A DNA stretch of 51,765 nucleotides from Nitrospinota bacterium (GTDB lineage: Bacteria > Nitrospinota > Nitrospinia > Nitrospinales > JACRGP01). Positions 39,125 to 47,705 of the stretch are shown here, piece after piece. The notes beneath the pieces were generated by a model that made no database searches, had not been told where the DNA came from, and saw only the letters and a program-made list of their open reading frames with translations. Location: contig JACQQK010000093.1 of NCBI GenBank assembly GCA_016207065.1, positions 1 through 51,765 of the forward strand, in the 5' to 3' direction. A program made the translations under genes and the position numbers. Every line of letters starts with the position of its first letter. Positions within the stretch are counted from its first letter, which is position 1.

Positions 39125-41164
39125 TCATTTCCCGTTTCCATAACGGGAAACAGAGAGTTTTTGGACTTCCTGGACCTTGTTTTGTTTCGCATAGACTTCC
39201 GATAGAACGGAATAAAGCCCCAGGTTGTACGGGGATTTCCGGAGCACGGATTTCAGATGATATTCGGCTTCGGAGAATTCTCCCAGCAGATACAGACTGA
39301 ATCCCAGTTGCGCCTGGACGCCGAAATCGTCGGGATTCAGGGCCAGCGCCTCGCGGAAGTTTCTTTCGGCCCCTTTCCAATCTTTTTTGGCGGACAGGGC
39401 GGTCCCTTTCCGGAACGCCGGGCGCCAATTGTCCGGAATCAATTGGGATGCCCGGTCGAATGCGCGGACGGCCTCGTCCGGTTTTCCCTGCGACAACAAA
39501 AGATCGCCGCGTTTTATCAGTCCGGAGAACTCCCGGCGGGCGGCGATTTCCTGGGGAGCCTTCGTGGGAGCGAGGACCCCCACCAAAACCATCAAGACCG
39601 CGACGACCGAACCCGCCCCCCCCAAGACGATCCTGGGATTGAATGCAACGGGCCTTCCCTCCCCCGCCCGGCGGATTCTTGCATACGCGATCAAAGTCAG
39701 ACCGATGGCGGCAAGTTGCATCCCCGGGAAAATCGCTAAAAAAAGATAGTCGTTGTAGTCCCACTTCTCCGCATGATCGAGAAACATCAACCGCGCCCAG
39801 TTCGTCGAAAGCGAAAGGGAAGATGGATGTTCCGCGATCAGCCAAGGTATGTTGCCCAACGCCTTATAAGTATACTTCGGGTCGTTGTACTCGATAACGA
39901 CCTGGTACTGGGCGATCATCAGGCATTGCGCGACAACGCATAAGACGGTAAAAGCCAAAAAGGACTTGAAAAGCCACGGTTTCCGAAAGACTTTTTCCAA
40001 CAAGCTAGAGAATCCAAAGGCGAAGACGCCCAAGCCCGGCAATAGCCATCGATTCCCGAAGGAAGCCGACGGCACCGCGGTCAATAAGAGCGCAAGAAAT
40101 ACGGCGAAAAACGCCGCGAATCCCGGCAAAAGTTCCCTGGGTTGAAAACGGAACGCCACAATCCCCAGGCAACCCAGAAATAAAACCGGCGTGGAAAATA
40201 AAACCGACCATTGCGGGCCAATCATTAGATCGTATACCTTGTTCCATAAGACTCCCGAGGAGCCGGCCGCCTGGGAGTTTTTGCCCATGACGCTCAGGGA
40301 CTTTACTATATAGGCGAACGGCGGGCCATCCAATTGGTTCCACGAATACAGCTGGGGCAGAAGGGTCAATATCGACATGGCCGCGAAGACCGCGACGCGA
40401 ACTCCGAACGGCTTGAATTCCCGCGGCCGCCGAGGGTCGGACAGGCAAAGCCAAAATTGGTCCGCCACATACAGGAAGAGATAAAGGACGTTGATGATCC
40501 GTACCATGCACAGGAATCCGAACAGGGCGCCCAGGAAGGCGTGGGAGGCCCGGAATTCGGATTTCCTGCGTTGCATCCAGAAATAAAGGAAAAGAGCGAT
40601 GACGAAAAACTCGGAGGAATGGGCCATCCTTTGACGGATGAACGTGAAATAAACCAAAGGCGAGCCCATCCATACCGCGAGAACGGCAATGAGCGCGATG
40701 TTTTCCCCGTAAATTTTTTCGAGCATTCGCATCAAGAGCAAAAGCCCTATAAACACGTAGGTCGCCGAGGCAACCGCGGTGGAGAAATAATACGGGGCCG
40801 AATAACCGTCGAGGGAGCAGGGGTATCCCAGGGCATTTAAAACCCATGCGAGAAAATGGCCGAGGAGAAAAAACGGGAGAAATAAAATGCTCTGGCCAAT
40901 CTGCCAGTTGTTGAAAACGTATCCGGTGGGGTTGAGCCGTTCGGCGTGAGCGTAATTGCGCTCGTTGATAAAATCGAAGTCCCCGTCGAAAAAGCCGGAC
41001 CTCAGGTAGGCATAATATCCCGCGTCGTCGCCGGAATCGATGTTGGTTACGTAATAGAACCCCGTTTGCCATGAGAGAGGAATCCAGTCGTTAAAGACTC
41101 CCAGGGGCGTGAGGATGAGAAAGTAAAGATAAAAAACAATCGCGAGAACAATTTTTTTTTTCAA
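39125..41164 (-). CDS. GT-C-type polytopic membrane protein with TPR tail, paralogue 1
   Basis: A 679-residue protein built like its downstream neighbour: an N-terminal TM helix, an acidic loop DSGDDAGYYAYLRSG with DGDFDFINE, about ten further TM helices, and TPR repeats at about 555-670 (GDLLLSQGKPDEAVRAFDRA, FREALALNPDDFGVQAQLG). GT-C glycosyltransferases use such a loop Asp to bind the lipid-linked sugar; TPRs may recruit partners. TTG at 41164 is the predicted start, with GAGGA about 11 bases upstream; no ATG fits as well. It lies 13 bp after the acyltransferase-like gene, so it is in the same operon. Its DNA is more AT-rich than the housekeeping part of the window. Confidence 0.72.
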   Translation of the reverse strand: MKKKIVLAIVFYLYFLILTPLGVFNDWIPLSWQTGFYYVTNIDSGDDAGYYAYLRSGFFDGDFDFINERNYAHAERLNPTGYVFNNWQIGQSILFLPFFLLGHFLAWVLNALGYPCSLDGYSAPYYFSTAVASATYVFIGLLLLMRMLEKIYGENIALIAVLAVWMGSPLVYFTFIRQRMAHSSEFFVIALFLYFWMQRRKSEFRASHAFLGALFGFLCMVRIINVLYLFLYVADQFWLCLSDPRRPREFKPFGVRVAVFAAMSILTLLPQLYSWNQLDGPPFAYIVKSLSVMGKNSQAAGSSGVLWNKVYDLMIGPQWSVLFSTPVLFLGCLGIVAFRFQPRELLPGFAAFFAVFLALLLTAVPSASFGNRWLLPGLGVFAFGFSSLLEKVFRKPWLFKSFLAFTVLCVVAQCLMIAQYQVVIEYNDPKYTYKALGNIPWLIAEHPSSLSLSTNWARLMFLDHAEKWDYNDYLFLAIFPGMQLAAIGLTLIAYARIRRAGEGRPVAFNPRIVLGGAGSVVAVLMVLVGVLAPTKAPQEIAARREFSGLIKRGDLLLSQGKPDEAVRAFDRASQLIPDNWRPAFRKGTALSAKKDWKGAERNFREALALNPDDFGVQAQLGFSLYLLGEFSEAEYHLKSVLRKSPYNLGLYSVLSEVYAKQNKVQEVQKLSVSRYGNGK

Positions 41165-41177
41165 GAGAAGCTTGTCC

Positions 41178-41840
41178 TCAGACCTCGAAGTCGTTGCTGG
41201 AGCCTTCGGTTTTCCTGGCCGGAACCCCCATGTAAATCCCCCACGGGTCGGTGTTTTCGATCACGGCGGCGGACATGGCGATCAGCGAACCCTCTCCAAT
41301 GCGAAGACCTTCCCGGATGGAGGAGTTGAGGCCTAAAAACGAAAACTGATTTATGACGCAATGCCCCGATATCGCCACTTGCGAGGCGACAAACACGTGG
41401 TCCTTGACGACGCAATGATGGGATATCTGATTTCCGCTCCATAGGACCACGTTGTTTCCTATGGAGCTGAACGGTTGGATGTTGTTGTTTTCCAGAATGA
41501 AGCAGTTGTCCCCAATCTCGGTTCCCGGGTAAATCGTGGCTTTGGCGCTGACATAGCTTATCAGTTTATAGCCCTTTTCCTTGACGCTCTCGTAAACGGC
41601 CGCCCGGTCCCGGTTCATTTTTCGATAAGACATCGGGGCAAAAAAGTCATGTTCCCCGGGGCCAAACGACCTCTCGACGTCCTCGAACGGGACCACGGGA
41701 AGTCCCTCGAAAAAAGCGTTTCCAGGCAAATATTCCTTCGTGACGCTAAAAGCCACGACCTTATGGGGGGAGTCGTGTTTTAAATAAAAATGCGCCAAGG
41801 AGGCAAAATCCTGCATTCCAAAAACAACGACATTCGCCAT
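41178..41840 (-). CDS. NeuD/PglD-like sugar O/N-acetyltransferase
   Basis: A 220-residue protein. Residues 1-85 form the PglD-type nucleotide-sugar-binding N-terminal domain (MANVVVFGMQDFASLAHFYL). Residues about 95-205 form a left-handed beta-helix of hexapeptide repeats (ATIYPGTEIGDNCFI, ISHHCVVKDHVFVASQVAIS), ending WGIYMGVPARK. Such trimeric enzymes move an acetyl group from acetyl-CoA to an amino or hydroxyl sugar; the His in the ISHH segment is a candidate catalytic residue. It lies 12 bp after the methyltransferase and 13 bp before the GT-C gene. It probably modifies the sugar made with the aminotransferase encoded divergently. Confidence 0.82.
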   Translation of the reverse strand: MANVVVFGMQDFASLAHFYLKHDSPHKVVAFSVTKEYLPGNAFFEGLPVVPFEDVERSFGPGEHDFFAPMSYRKMNRDRAAVYESVKEKGYKLISYVSAKATIYPGTEIGDNCFILENNNIQPFSSIGNNVVLWSGNQISHHCVVKDHVFVASQVAISGHCVINQFSFLGLNSSIREGLRIGEGSLIAMSAAVIENTDPWGIYMGVPARKTEGSSNDFEV

Positions 41841-41852
41841 CGTTAAAAGTTT

Positions 41853-42479
41853 TTACTTGTAAACATAGGTGGTGTATTCGTAAAGTCCGTAATCGTTTCG
41901 TATGATAAAGTTTCTTGACAACTCCCTGGTCAGAAAAAATGCCAGCGTATCCAGAGGCAAATGGAACAAAAAGTCCTTTTCCCAATCCACCTGCTTGGAC
42001 ATGACGTTGAAGGCCATTCCTATCCTTACCTTGGAGAAAACGGCGGCGGCCATTCGCTGGAAGTAATCCAGCATGTCCGAGAAAGGCAAATCCAATTTTT
42101 CTGTGAAAACGCCGTTCATTATAATATAATCAAACGTTCCGAGAGCGTTCGGGTTTTTCAGGATATCCAGACAATAAAAATCGACTTCCGGGAATTTCTT
42201 CTTGCAGAAATCGACGAATTTGGGGCTCAAATCCAGGCCACTGTATTTTATTTTCGGCGGGGCGTTTTTTTTCAACATGTGTTCGTAGAACATGGCGGTG
42301 CCGCATCCGAAGTCGAGAAGCGTCGTCTCCTCTTTTCCCGTCTCCCGGACCACGCCAAGCATCACGTCGTATCTTCGGACGAGATCCGGCAGGTTCGGCC
42401 AGTGAAGCCCGTTGTGATTGTCGCCGAACTTCTCGAAACATCCTTCATAGAAGGCAACGATGGATTGGTAATTCTCCAT
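41853..42479 (-). CDS. Class I SAM-dependent methyltransferase
   Basis: A 208-residue protein with a Rossmann-like SAM fold. Motif I is LLDFGCGTAMFYE (about 54-66), the acidic end of strand 2 lies in YSGLDLSPKFVDF, and motif IV is in FDYIIMNGVF. ATG 42479 has GGGAA eight bases upstream; an ATG three codons earlier is equally possible, and the longer frame toward 42566 looks non-coding. It heads the minus-strand arm of the glycan cluster and likely methylates a sugar or a lipid-linked intermediate. Substrate is not inferable from sequence. Confidence 0.8.
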   Translation of the reverse strand: MENYQSIVAFYEGCFEKFGDNHNGLHWPNLPDLVRRYDVMLGVVRETGKEETTLLDFGCGTAMFYEHMLKKNAPPKIKYSGLDLSPKFVDFCKKKFPEVDFYCLDILKNPNALGTFDYIIMNGVFTEKLDLPFSDMLDYFQRMAAAVFSKVRIGMAFNVMSKQVDWEKDFLFHLPLDTLAFFLTRELSRNFIIRNDYGLYEYTTYVYK

Positions 42480-42580
42480 AACCGTCATTCCCGCGCGCAT
42501 TAGGTTTTTTGGGGGTTGTCCGAGCGTTAGGTTTTTCAACGTTGGGGGACATTGTAGTCCTTGCATTAGAATAAATCCAG

Positions 42581-43279
42581 ATGAAACTCGCCATTGTTCA
42601 ACCGTATTTTTTCCCTTACATCGGTTATTTTCAACTGATCGGCGCGGTGGACAAATTTGTCGTTTACGACGACGTCCACTTCATGAAAAAACGTTGGATC
42701 AATAGAAACTATATTTTGATCGCGGGACAGCCCTCCTTCATCATCGTTCCGCTGAGGAAAGTCAGTCAAAACAAGTTGATCAAGGACGTGGAAATCGCCG
42801 ACGAATCGGGATGGCGGGCAAAGATGTTGAGAAGCGTCGAGTTGGCGTACAAAAAGGCTCCGTATTTCAACGATGGTTTCGCGGTAGTCCATGATGTCGT
42901 CAATAAAAACGAGTCCCAAATTTCCAATCTCGCCGCGGAAAGCTTGAAGGCGGTCGCCCGCTTTTTGGGCATCGAAACGGAGTTTGTCGATACGTCGACC
43001 ATCTACAACAATTCGCACCTCCGGGCCCAGGAAAGAATTTTGAATATCTGCGAAGTTGAGCGCGCCTCCGCCTACATCAATCCCATAGGAGGGATCCCGC
43101 TCTATTCGAAAGAGGCGTTCGGCGATAAGAATATCAATTTGAATTTTTTGAAGCCGGCTCCGCCTCCATACAAACAGTATGCGGCGGATTTCGTCCCTTC
43201 CCTGTCCATTATCGACGTGTTGATGTTCAATCCGCGCGATAAAATCAAGGAATACCTCGGCCATTACGAATTGGTATGA
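42581..43279 (+). CDS. WbqC-like family protein
   Basis: A 232-residue protein of the WbqC family (PF08889), which occurs in O-antigen and capsule clusters and has no settled biochemical role. Hallmarks are the start MKLAIVQPYFFPYIGYFQLI, VVYDDVHFMKKRWINRNYIL, and the closing SIIDVLMFNPRDKI. The length is typical. It opens the plus-strand arm of the cluster, divergent from the methyltransferase across about 100 bp. WbqC genes are often found with sugar aminotransferases, as here, so it may condense an amino acid or acyl group with an amino sugar; that is inference. Confidence 0.85.
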   Translation: MKLAIVQPYFFPYIGYFQLIGAVDKFVVYDDVHFMKKRWINRNYILIAGQPSFIIVPLRKVSQNKLIKDVEIADESGWRAKMLRSVELAYKKAPYFNDGFAVVHDVVNKNESQISNLAAESLKAVARFLGIETEFVDTSTIYNNSHLRAQERILNICEVERASAYINPIGGIPLYSKEAFGDKNINLNFLKPAPPPYKQYAADFVPSLSIIDVLMFNPRDKIKEYLGHYELV

Positions 43280-43347
43280 CGGGCCTGGATCGCCGGCGAA
43301 CGGTCCCCGAAGAGAACCCCCTTTCACCCGACCGGGCCTAATTTTTC

Positions 43348-43377
43348 TTACCATGAAAGTCCGATTTTTGTTATACT
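43348..43377 (+). promoter_or_regulatory. Possible promoter before the second sugar aminotransferase
   Basis: TTACCA (43348-43353) and TATACT (43372-43377) are 18 bp apart in the 218-bp gap after wbqC, upstream of the gene starting at 43498. The -10 is close to consensus; the -35 is weak. Confidence 0.35.
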
Positions 43378-43497
43378 CTTCCCGCCGGGAGCCATTTCGC
43401 GTACCGAAAACCCATAGCCAGAGTCAAACCCTGCGATTTTGGAATCCTTCCGTAACCGACCGCCGACTTCTTACTACTCATTCTAATTGATCGATCG

Positions 43498-44598
43498 ATG
43501 ATATCCGTTTTTGGCTCGAAAATAGGCTTGGAGGAATTGGAGGAAATCCGTTCCAGCCTGGAAAACCAGTGGATGGGAATCGGTCCCAAGACCGCGCGCT
43601 TCGAGGAGGAATTCCGCAACCGGCTGGGTTTGACGCAATTCACCCTGGTCAACAGCGGGTCGAACGCGTTGGTCATGGCGATGAAAATCCTGGATTTGCC
43701 GCCGGGATCCGAGGTGGTCCTGCCCGCCTTCACATGGGTTTCGTGCGCCCATGCCGTGGTCCTGGCGGGACACAAGCCCGTTTTTTGCGATGTGGACCTG
43801 GAAACGCATAACATTACCCGGGAAACGGTCGAACCGCGCATCAACGGGGAAACCCGGGCGATCATGGCGGTCCACTATGCGGGCAAGCCGGTCCGCATGG
43901 AGACCCTCCGGGATTTCGGGTTGCCCCTCGTCGAGGATGCCGCGCACGCCGTCGATTCCAAACTGGGAAACCAATATTGCGGAAACATGGGGGACGTCGG
44001 GATCTACAGTTTCGACGCCGTAAAAAATCTGGCCATGCCGGAAGGCGGGGGAATTACCGGTAAAAACAAGGCCGTGATGGAAAAAACCAAGTTGTTGCGT
44101 TATTGCGGGATCGGCAAATCCGGGTTCGAGTCGGCTCTTTCGAAACCCGAACGATGGTGGGAATACAACATCATCGACATATGCCCGAAATTCATCCCCA
44201 ACGACGTGTGCGCCAGCGTGGGTCTGGTTCAACTGAAAAAACTGGACGAGCACCAAGCCTACCGGAAAAGGATTTGGGACACCTATCAGGCGGAATTTGG
44301 AAAACTGGATTGGCTTGCGACCCCCAAGGGGCCGGAACCCGACGAACAACATTCCTATTTTACCTATTGTATCCGGTTAAGAACCCGAAACCGGGACAAA
44401 CTGGCCAAACACCTTTTAGACAAAGGGATCTATACCACCTTAAGGTATCATCCGCTCCATCTAAACCCCATTTTCAAATCTTCCGTAAAACTTCCCAACT
44501 GCGAGCATTTAAACGAGACCGCCTTGAATTTGCCCATTCACCCCAATCTCACCGACGCGGATGTCAGCCATATTGTTGAATCGGTGAAAGCTTTTTAA
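43498..44598 (+). CDS. DegT/DnrJ/EryC1/StrS sugar aminotransferase
   Basis: A 366-residue PLP enzyme that aminates a keto-nucleotide sugar, usually with glutamate as donor. The substrate loop is NSGSNALVMA (about 52-61), the PLP-ring contact is D147 in VEDAAHAV, and the Schiff-base lysine is K176 in SFDAVKNLAMPEGG. The C-terminal small domain is complete. It is not a close copy of the fusion aminotransferase at 11052-12581, which has FFPTKNLGG around its lysine, so the two clusters probably make different amino sugars. ATG 43498 sits in a GATC-rich palindrome with only a weak ribosome binding site. Confidence 0.88.
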   Translation: MISVFGSKIGLEELEEIRSSLENQWMGIGPKTARFEEEFRNRLGLTQFTLVNSGSNALVMAMKILDLPPGSEVVLPAFTWVSCAHAVVLAGHKPVFCDVDLETHNITRETVEPRINGETRAIMAVHYAGKPVRMETLRDFGLPLVEDAAHAVDSKLGNQYCGNMGDVGIYSFDAVKNLAMPEGGGITGKNKAVMEKTKLLRYCGIGKSGFESALSKPERWWEYNIIDICPKFIPNDVCASVGLVQLKKLDEHQAYRKRIWDTYQAEFGKLDWLATPKGPEPDEQHSYFTYCIRLRTRNRDKLAKHLLDKGIYTTLRYHPLHLNPIFKSSVKLPNCEHLNETALNLPIHPNLTDADVSHIVESVKAF

Positions 44599-44704
44599 TC
44601 GTTTTTCTCCAATCTCAAAGATAGCGAACCGTATTTTTTTGCGTCAGAATCTTTTGCATGGATTTTAAAATCGCAAATCGATCCCCTTTTTGAGGGTCCG
44701 GAAA

Positions 44705-46090
44705 TTGGGCAAGAAAATTTTAATGCTTGGAGGCGGGGCGGCGGGTCTGGCCGCGGCGTGGCGGTTGGCGAGAAAAGGCTTGAAACCGCATGTCATAGAA
44801 ATGTCCGGGCGTGTTGGCGGGCTGTCGGGAGGCGTCGAGTTGAACGGCAATATTTATGAATACGGCCCTCACGTTTTTCATGCCAGCGATCCCGAGGTTT
44901 TGGACGATATCAAGACGCTCATGGGCGACGATCTGACCCGGTTTGACCGGACCGTCAAAATCAAGTTCATGGGAGAGTATTTCGATTTCCCGCTTTCCAT
45001 CGCCGATGTCCTGTTGAAACTGCCGTTCGACATTGTCGTAAAAAGCGTCCTCGATTTTGCTTGTTACGCGACGAAGGCCAAATTCGTTACGCCCGCGGTG
45101 GAAACCACGGAGTCCGTTCTTCTGGGGAATTACGGCCGAACGCTGTACGCGTTGTTTTTCGAGTCGTACATCGAACAAGTTTGGGGAGTCCCTCCCAGCC
45201 AGTTCTCTCCGGAATTTGCAAAACAACGCATTCCCAGGATGAATATATTGCAAGTCCTCGAAAAGTTTCTCGGGCTTTTTCGGAGGCGGGTTTCCAAAGT
45301 GGAACGCACCGAACGGTTTGTGGAAAAAATCGAGGGAGAAATTTTTACCACGCGGCGCGGTTTCTCGTTGATCGCGGAACGCATGGGCGAGGAAATCGTA
45401 AAATTAGGCGGGCACATCCACTTGAACAAGAAAGTCACGGAGCTTTTCGTCGCCGGCCGGAAAGTGTCCTCGGTGAGAGTGGTCGACGGCGACGTTGAAG
45501 AGATTCTGGAGTGCGACCATGTCATTTCGTCCATCCCCATCAACTTGTTGAGCGGTTTAGCGAACCCGACGCCGGATAAAAACGTTTTGGACGCGGCTGA
45601 AAAATTGCGGTTCCGGGGCACCCTGTTCGTCGGGTTGGTCGTCAACAGGAAAAAAGTCCTCCCCGCGTCTTTCATGTATTTCCGGGAAATTTCCTTTAAC
45701 CGGATCATGGATTTGAGTTATTTTGGGATCGATGTAAAACCCGATCACGGAACGATTCTGATTGCGGAAATCAACTGCGAGACCTCGGATTTTGTTTGGA
45801 TCGAGGAAAGGCACGCCAAGGAAATCGTCATCAACGACCTTATATGCGAAAAATTGATCGAGCCGGAAGAGATTTTGGAATGTCACATTTTCAAAGCCAG
45901 TCACGCTTACCCCATGTACTTGCTGGGTTACGAGAAACATCTGCAAACCCTGCTCGATTGGGTGGAAAGTCTCCCTAACCTTCAAACAATCGGACGACAG
46001 GGACGATTCCAGTACGTCAACTCTCACGTGGCCATGAAAATGGCCTATCAGGCCGCGGACAACATACTTTCCTCAATCAAGTCGATTTGA
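44705..46090 (+). CDS. FAD-dependent oxidoreductase, UDP-galactopyranose-mutase/protoporphyrinogen-oxidase-like
   Basis: A 461-residue flavoprotein. The N-terminus has the dinucleotide-binding fold LMLGGGAAGLAAAWRLARKG and the FAD contact GRVGGLSGG, followed by YEYGPHVFHASDPEV. This last motif recalls the GPHIFHT of UDP-galactopyranose mutase, but the middle and C-terminus (RGFSLIAERMGEEI, QGRFQYVNSHVAMKMAYQAA) resemble the broader amine-oxidase/PPO group found in glycan clusters. The likely start is TTG 44705 (MGKKILMLGGG) with GAGGG at 44692-44696; TTG 44690 and ATG 44723 are alternatives. It ends the plus-strand arm and probably oxidises, reduces or isomerises a nucleotide sugar. Confidence 0.78.
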   Translation: MGKKILMLGGGAAGLAAAWRLARKGLKPHVIEMSGRVGGLSGGVELNGNIYEYGPHVFHASDPEVLDDIKTLMGDDLTRFDRTVKIKFMGEYFDFPLSIADVLLKLPFDIVVKSVLDFACYATKAKFVTPAVETTESVLLGNYGRTLYALFFESYIEQVWGVPPSQFSPEFAKQRIPRMNILQVLEKFLGLFRRRVSKVERTERFVEKIEGEIFTTRRGFSLIAERMGEEIVKLGGHIHLNKKVTELFVAGRKVSSVRVVDGDVEEILECDHVISSIPINLLSGLANPTPDKNVLDAAEKLRFRGTLFVGLVVNRKKVLPASFMYFREISFNRIMDLSYFGIDVKPDHGTILIAEINCETSDFVWIEERHAKEIVINDLICEKLIEPEEILECHIFKASHAYPMYLLGYEKHLQTLLDWVESLPNLQTIGRQGRFQYVNSHVAMKMAYQAADNILSSIKSI

Positions 46091-46130
46091 AAATTTCAAT
46101 TTCCGGTGGGGCGATTTCCGCCCAGCGGCC

Positions 46131-46149
46131 GGGGCGGCGCCCCCGTTTT
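46131..46149 (+). terminator. Likely terminator between convergent FAD-oxidoreductase gene and mqnC
   Basis: GGGGC (46131-46135) and GCCCC (46139-46143) form a GC stem with a 3-base loop, then CGTTTT. It lies 41 bp past the plus-strand stop and overlaps the end of the convergent mqnC. A second short stem, GGGGCG/CGCCC, lies just before it. Confidence 0.5.
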
Positions 46150-47212
46150 AGACGTACTGGTAGCGCATGTTGCGCCGCCGGGGGGCGAAGCCGATATCGG
46201 TTATGAGGCGGCGGATTTCCTGTTCGTCCAGGCGGTAGCTGGTCCCGGCCGCGCGCACGACGTTTTCCTCGATCATGACGCTCCCCATGTCGTTGGCGCC
46301 GTAATAAAGCGCCATCTGCCCTATTTTCGGCCCCTGGGTGACCCACGAGGACTGGATGTTGTCGAAGTTGTCCAACACGATCCGGCTGATGGCGAGCGTT
46401 TTCAGGTAGTCCCATCCCGTCGTGTATTTCCCCTGCAATTCGAGTCCGAGTTCGTTGTGTCCCGGCTGGTACGGCCAGGGGATGAACGCCGTGAACCCGC
46501 CGGTCTTGTCCTGTTGATCGCGCAGGCGCAGGAGATGTTCCACCCGCTCGGCCCTCGTCTCGACGTGTCCGAACATCATCGTGGCCGTGGTGGGTATGCC
46601 CAGCCGATGGGCCTTGTCCATCACTTCCAGCCATTGTCCGGCGGTGCATTTGGCGGGGCTGATCTTGCGCCGCGCGCGGTCCACGAGGATTTCCGCGCCC
46701 CCTCCCGGTATGGAGTCCAGCCCCGCGCGTTGCAGGCGCGCCAGCGTTTCGTCCAGGGAAATCCTGGATACTTTCGCGGTGTGGACGATCTCGGGGGGCG
46801 ACAGGGCGTGGAGGTGGATGTCGAACCGGTCCTTGATCTTTTGAAACAGGTCCTCGAAGTAATCGATCCTGAGGTTGACGTTGTGCCCGCCCTGCAGAAG
46901 GATTTGCCGTCCGCCCAGGGCGACGGTCTCTTCTATCTTCAGGGCGATGGTTTCGAAGGGCAGGACGTAGGCGTCCGCCTCCTTTTCGTGGCGGTAAAAG
47001 GCGCAAAAGGAACAGCCGGTAACGCAGATGTTCGTATAGTTGACGTTCCGGTCGACGATGTAGGTGACGACTTTCTCTTTTTGCTTTTTCCGGGCCAGAC
47101 GGGAGGCGACGTTTCCCAAGAGGGTCATGTCCGTCGTCTCGAACAACTGGAGGGCTTCCTCTCCGGAGATCCGTTCGCCGTCCAGAGCTTTCTTTAGGAT
47201 GTTTTCAACCAT
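46148..47212 (-). CDS. mqnC: Cyclic dehypoxanthinyl futalosine synthase (MqnC)
   Basis: A 354-residue radical-SAM enzyme of the futalosine menaquinone pathway that cyclises dehypoxanthine futalosine. The 4Fe-4S motif C63-x3-C67-x2-C70 (NICVTGCSFCAFYR) is intact. Other family marks are LLQGGHNVNLRIDYFEDL, SPPEIVH, DSIPGGGAEILVDR, ATMMFGHVET and FIPWPYQPGHNELG. It shows that this organism makes menaquinone by the futalosine rather than the Men route, although the other mqn genes are outside the window. It follows the parvulin gene by 22 bp in the same direction. Confidence 0.94.
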   Translation of the reverse strand: MVENILKKALDGERISGEEALQLFETTDMTLLGNVASRLARKKQKEKVVTYIVDRNVNYTNICVTGCSFCAFYRHEKEADAYVLPFETIALKIEETVALGGRQILLQGGHNVNLRIDYFEDLFQKIKDRFDIHLHALSPPEIVHTAKVSRISLDETLARLQRAGLDSIPGGGAEILVDRARRKISPAKCTAGQWLEVMDKAHRLGIPTTATMMFGHVETRAERVEHLLRLRDQQDKTGGFTAFIPWPYQPGHNELGLELQGKYTTGWDYLKTLAISRIVLDNFDNIQSSWVTQGPKIGQMALYYGANDMGSVMIEENVVRAAGTSYRLDEQEIRRLITDIGFAPRRRNMRYQYV

Positions 47213-47234
47213 GGCGGGAATCGAGAGACCTGGG

Positions 47235-47582
47235 TTAACGGAGGGAGGTAACGTGGATCCCGTCCATTCCGGTATCGCCCAGTGCCTCTTCCTCCGTGAT
47301 CATGAAAACATGGTATCCAAATTTGGTTTGGACGGGCGGCTGAACGATCCCGACGGGGGCCTCCATGGCGGCCTTTTCCATTTCCGGAGCGGCGGTGTTG
47401 AACTCCAGGAATCCAAGGTCTCCGCCCTTCGTCCGGCTTCCGCAGGCGCTGTATTTTTTCGCCAGGTTGGCGAAGGCCTTGAACAGCAACTGCTTGTCCT
47501 CATAGGTCTTCAAATGGTCGTAGAGGACGTCGGCGAGCTCCTTGGTGGTGAGCACGATATGGCTGACTCGGATCGATCGCAT
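47235..47582 (-). CDS. Parvulin-type peptidyl-prolyl isomerase (PpiC-like)
   Basis: A 115-residue single-domain rotamase. RVSHIVLTTKE at the N-terminus gives the first parvulin His, FANLAKKYSACGSRTKGGDLGF matches the core, and the closing PPVQTKFGYHVFMI supplies the second His. No signal peptide is present, so it should act in the cytoplasm on proline peptide bonds. ATG 47582 has GAGGAA upstream; the frame extends further but does not look coding. It sits upstream of mqnC and could be translated from the same message. Confidence 0.85.
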   Translation of the reverse strand: MRSIRVSHIVLTTKELADVLYDHLKTYEDKQLLFKAFANLAKKYSACGSRTKGGDLGFLEFNTAAPEMEKAAMEAPVGIVQPPVQTKFGYHVFMITEEEALGDTGMDGIHVTSLR

Positions 47583-47705
47583 GTTGCGGGTTCCTCGAAA
47601 AAACGGATCTATTACGAAATTCCGGGCGCGACGGCCGCTCGCCAAAATTTTACCGGTTTTCCGCAATTATACAACAATTATCCGGGGAAAGGCAGGGTCG
47701 GCGGC

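Noticed and set aside
43353-43490. A 45-codon plus-strand frame starting MKVRFLLYSS between wbqC and the aminotransferase
   Set aside because: No ribosome binding site, no family match, and it overlaps the possible promoter; it may be a gene remnant but cannot be supported.
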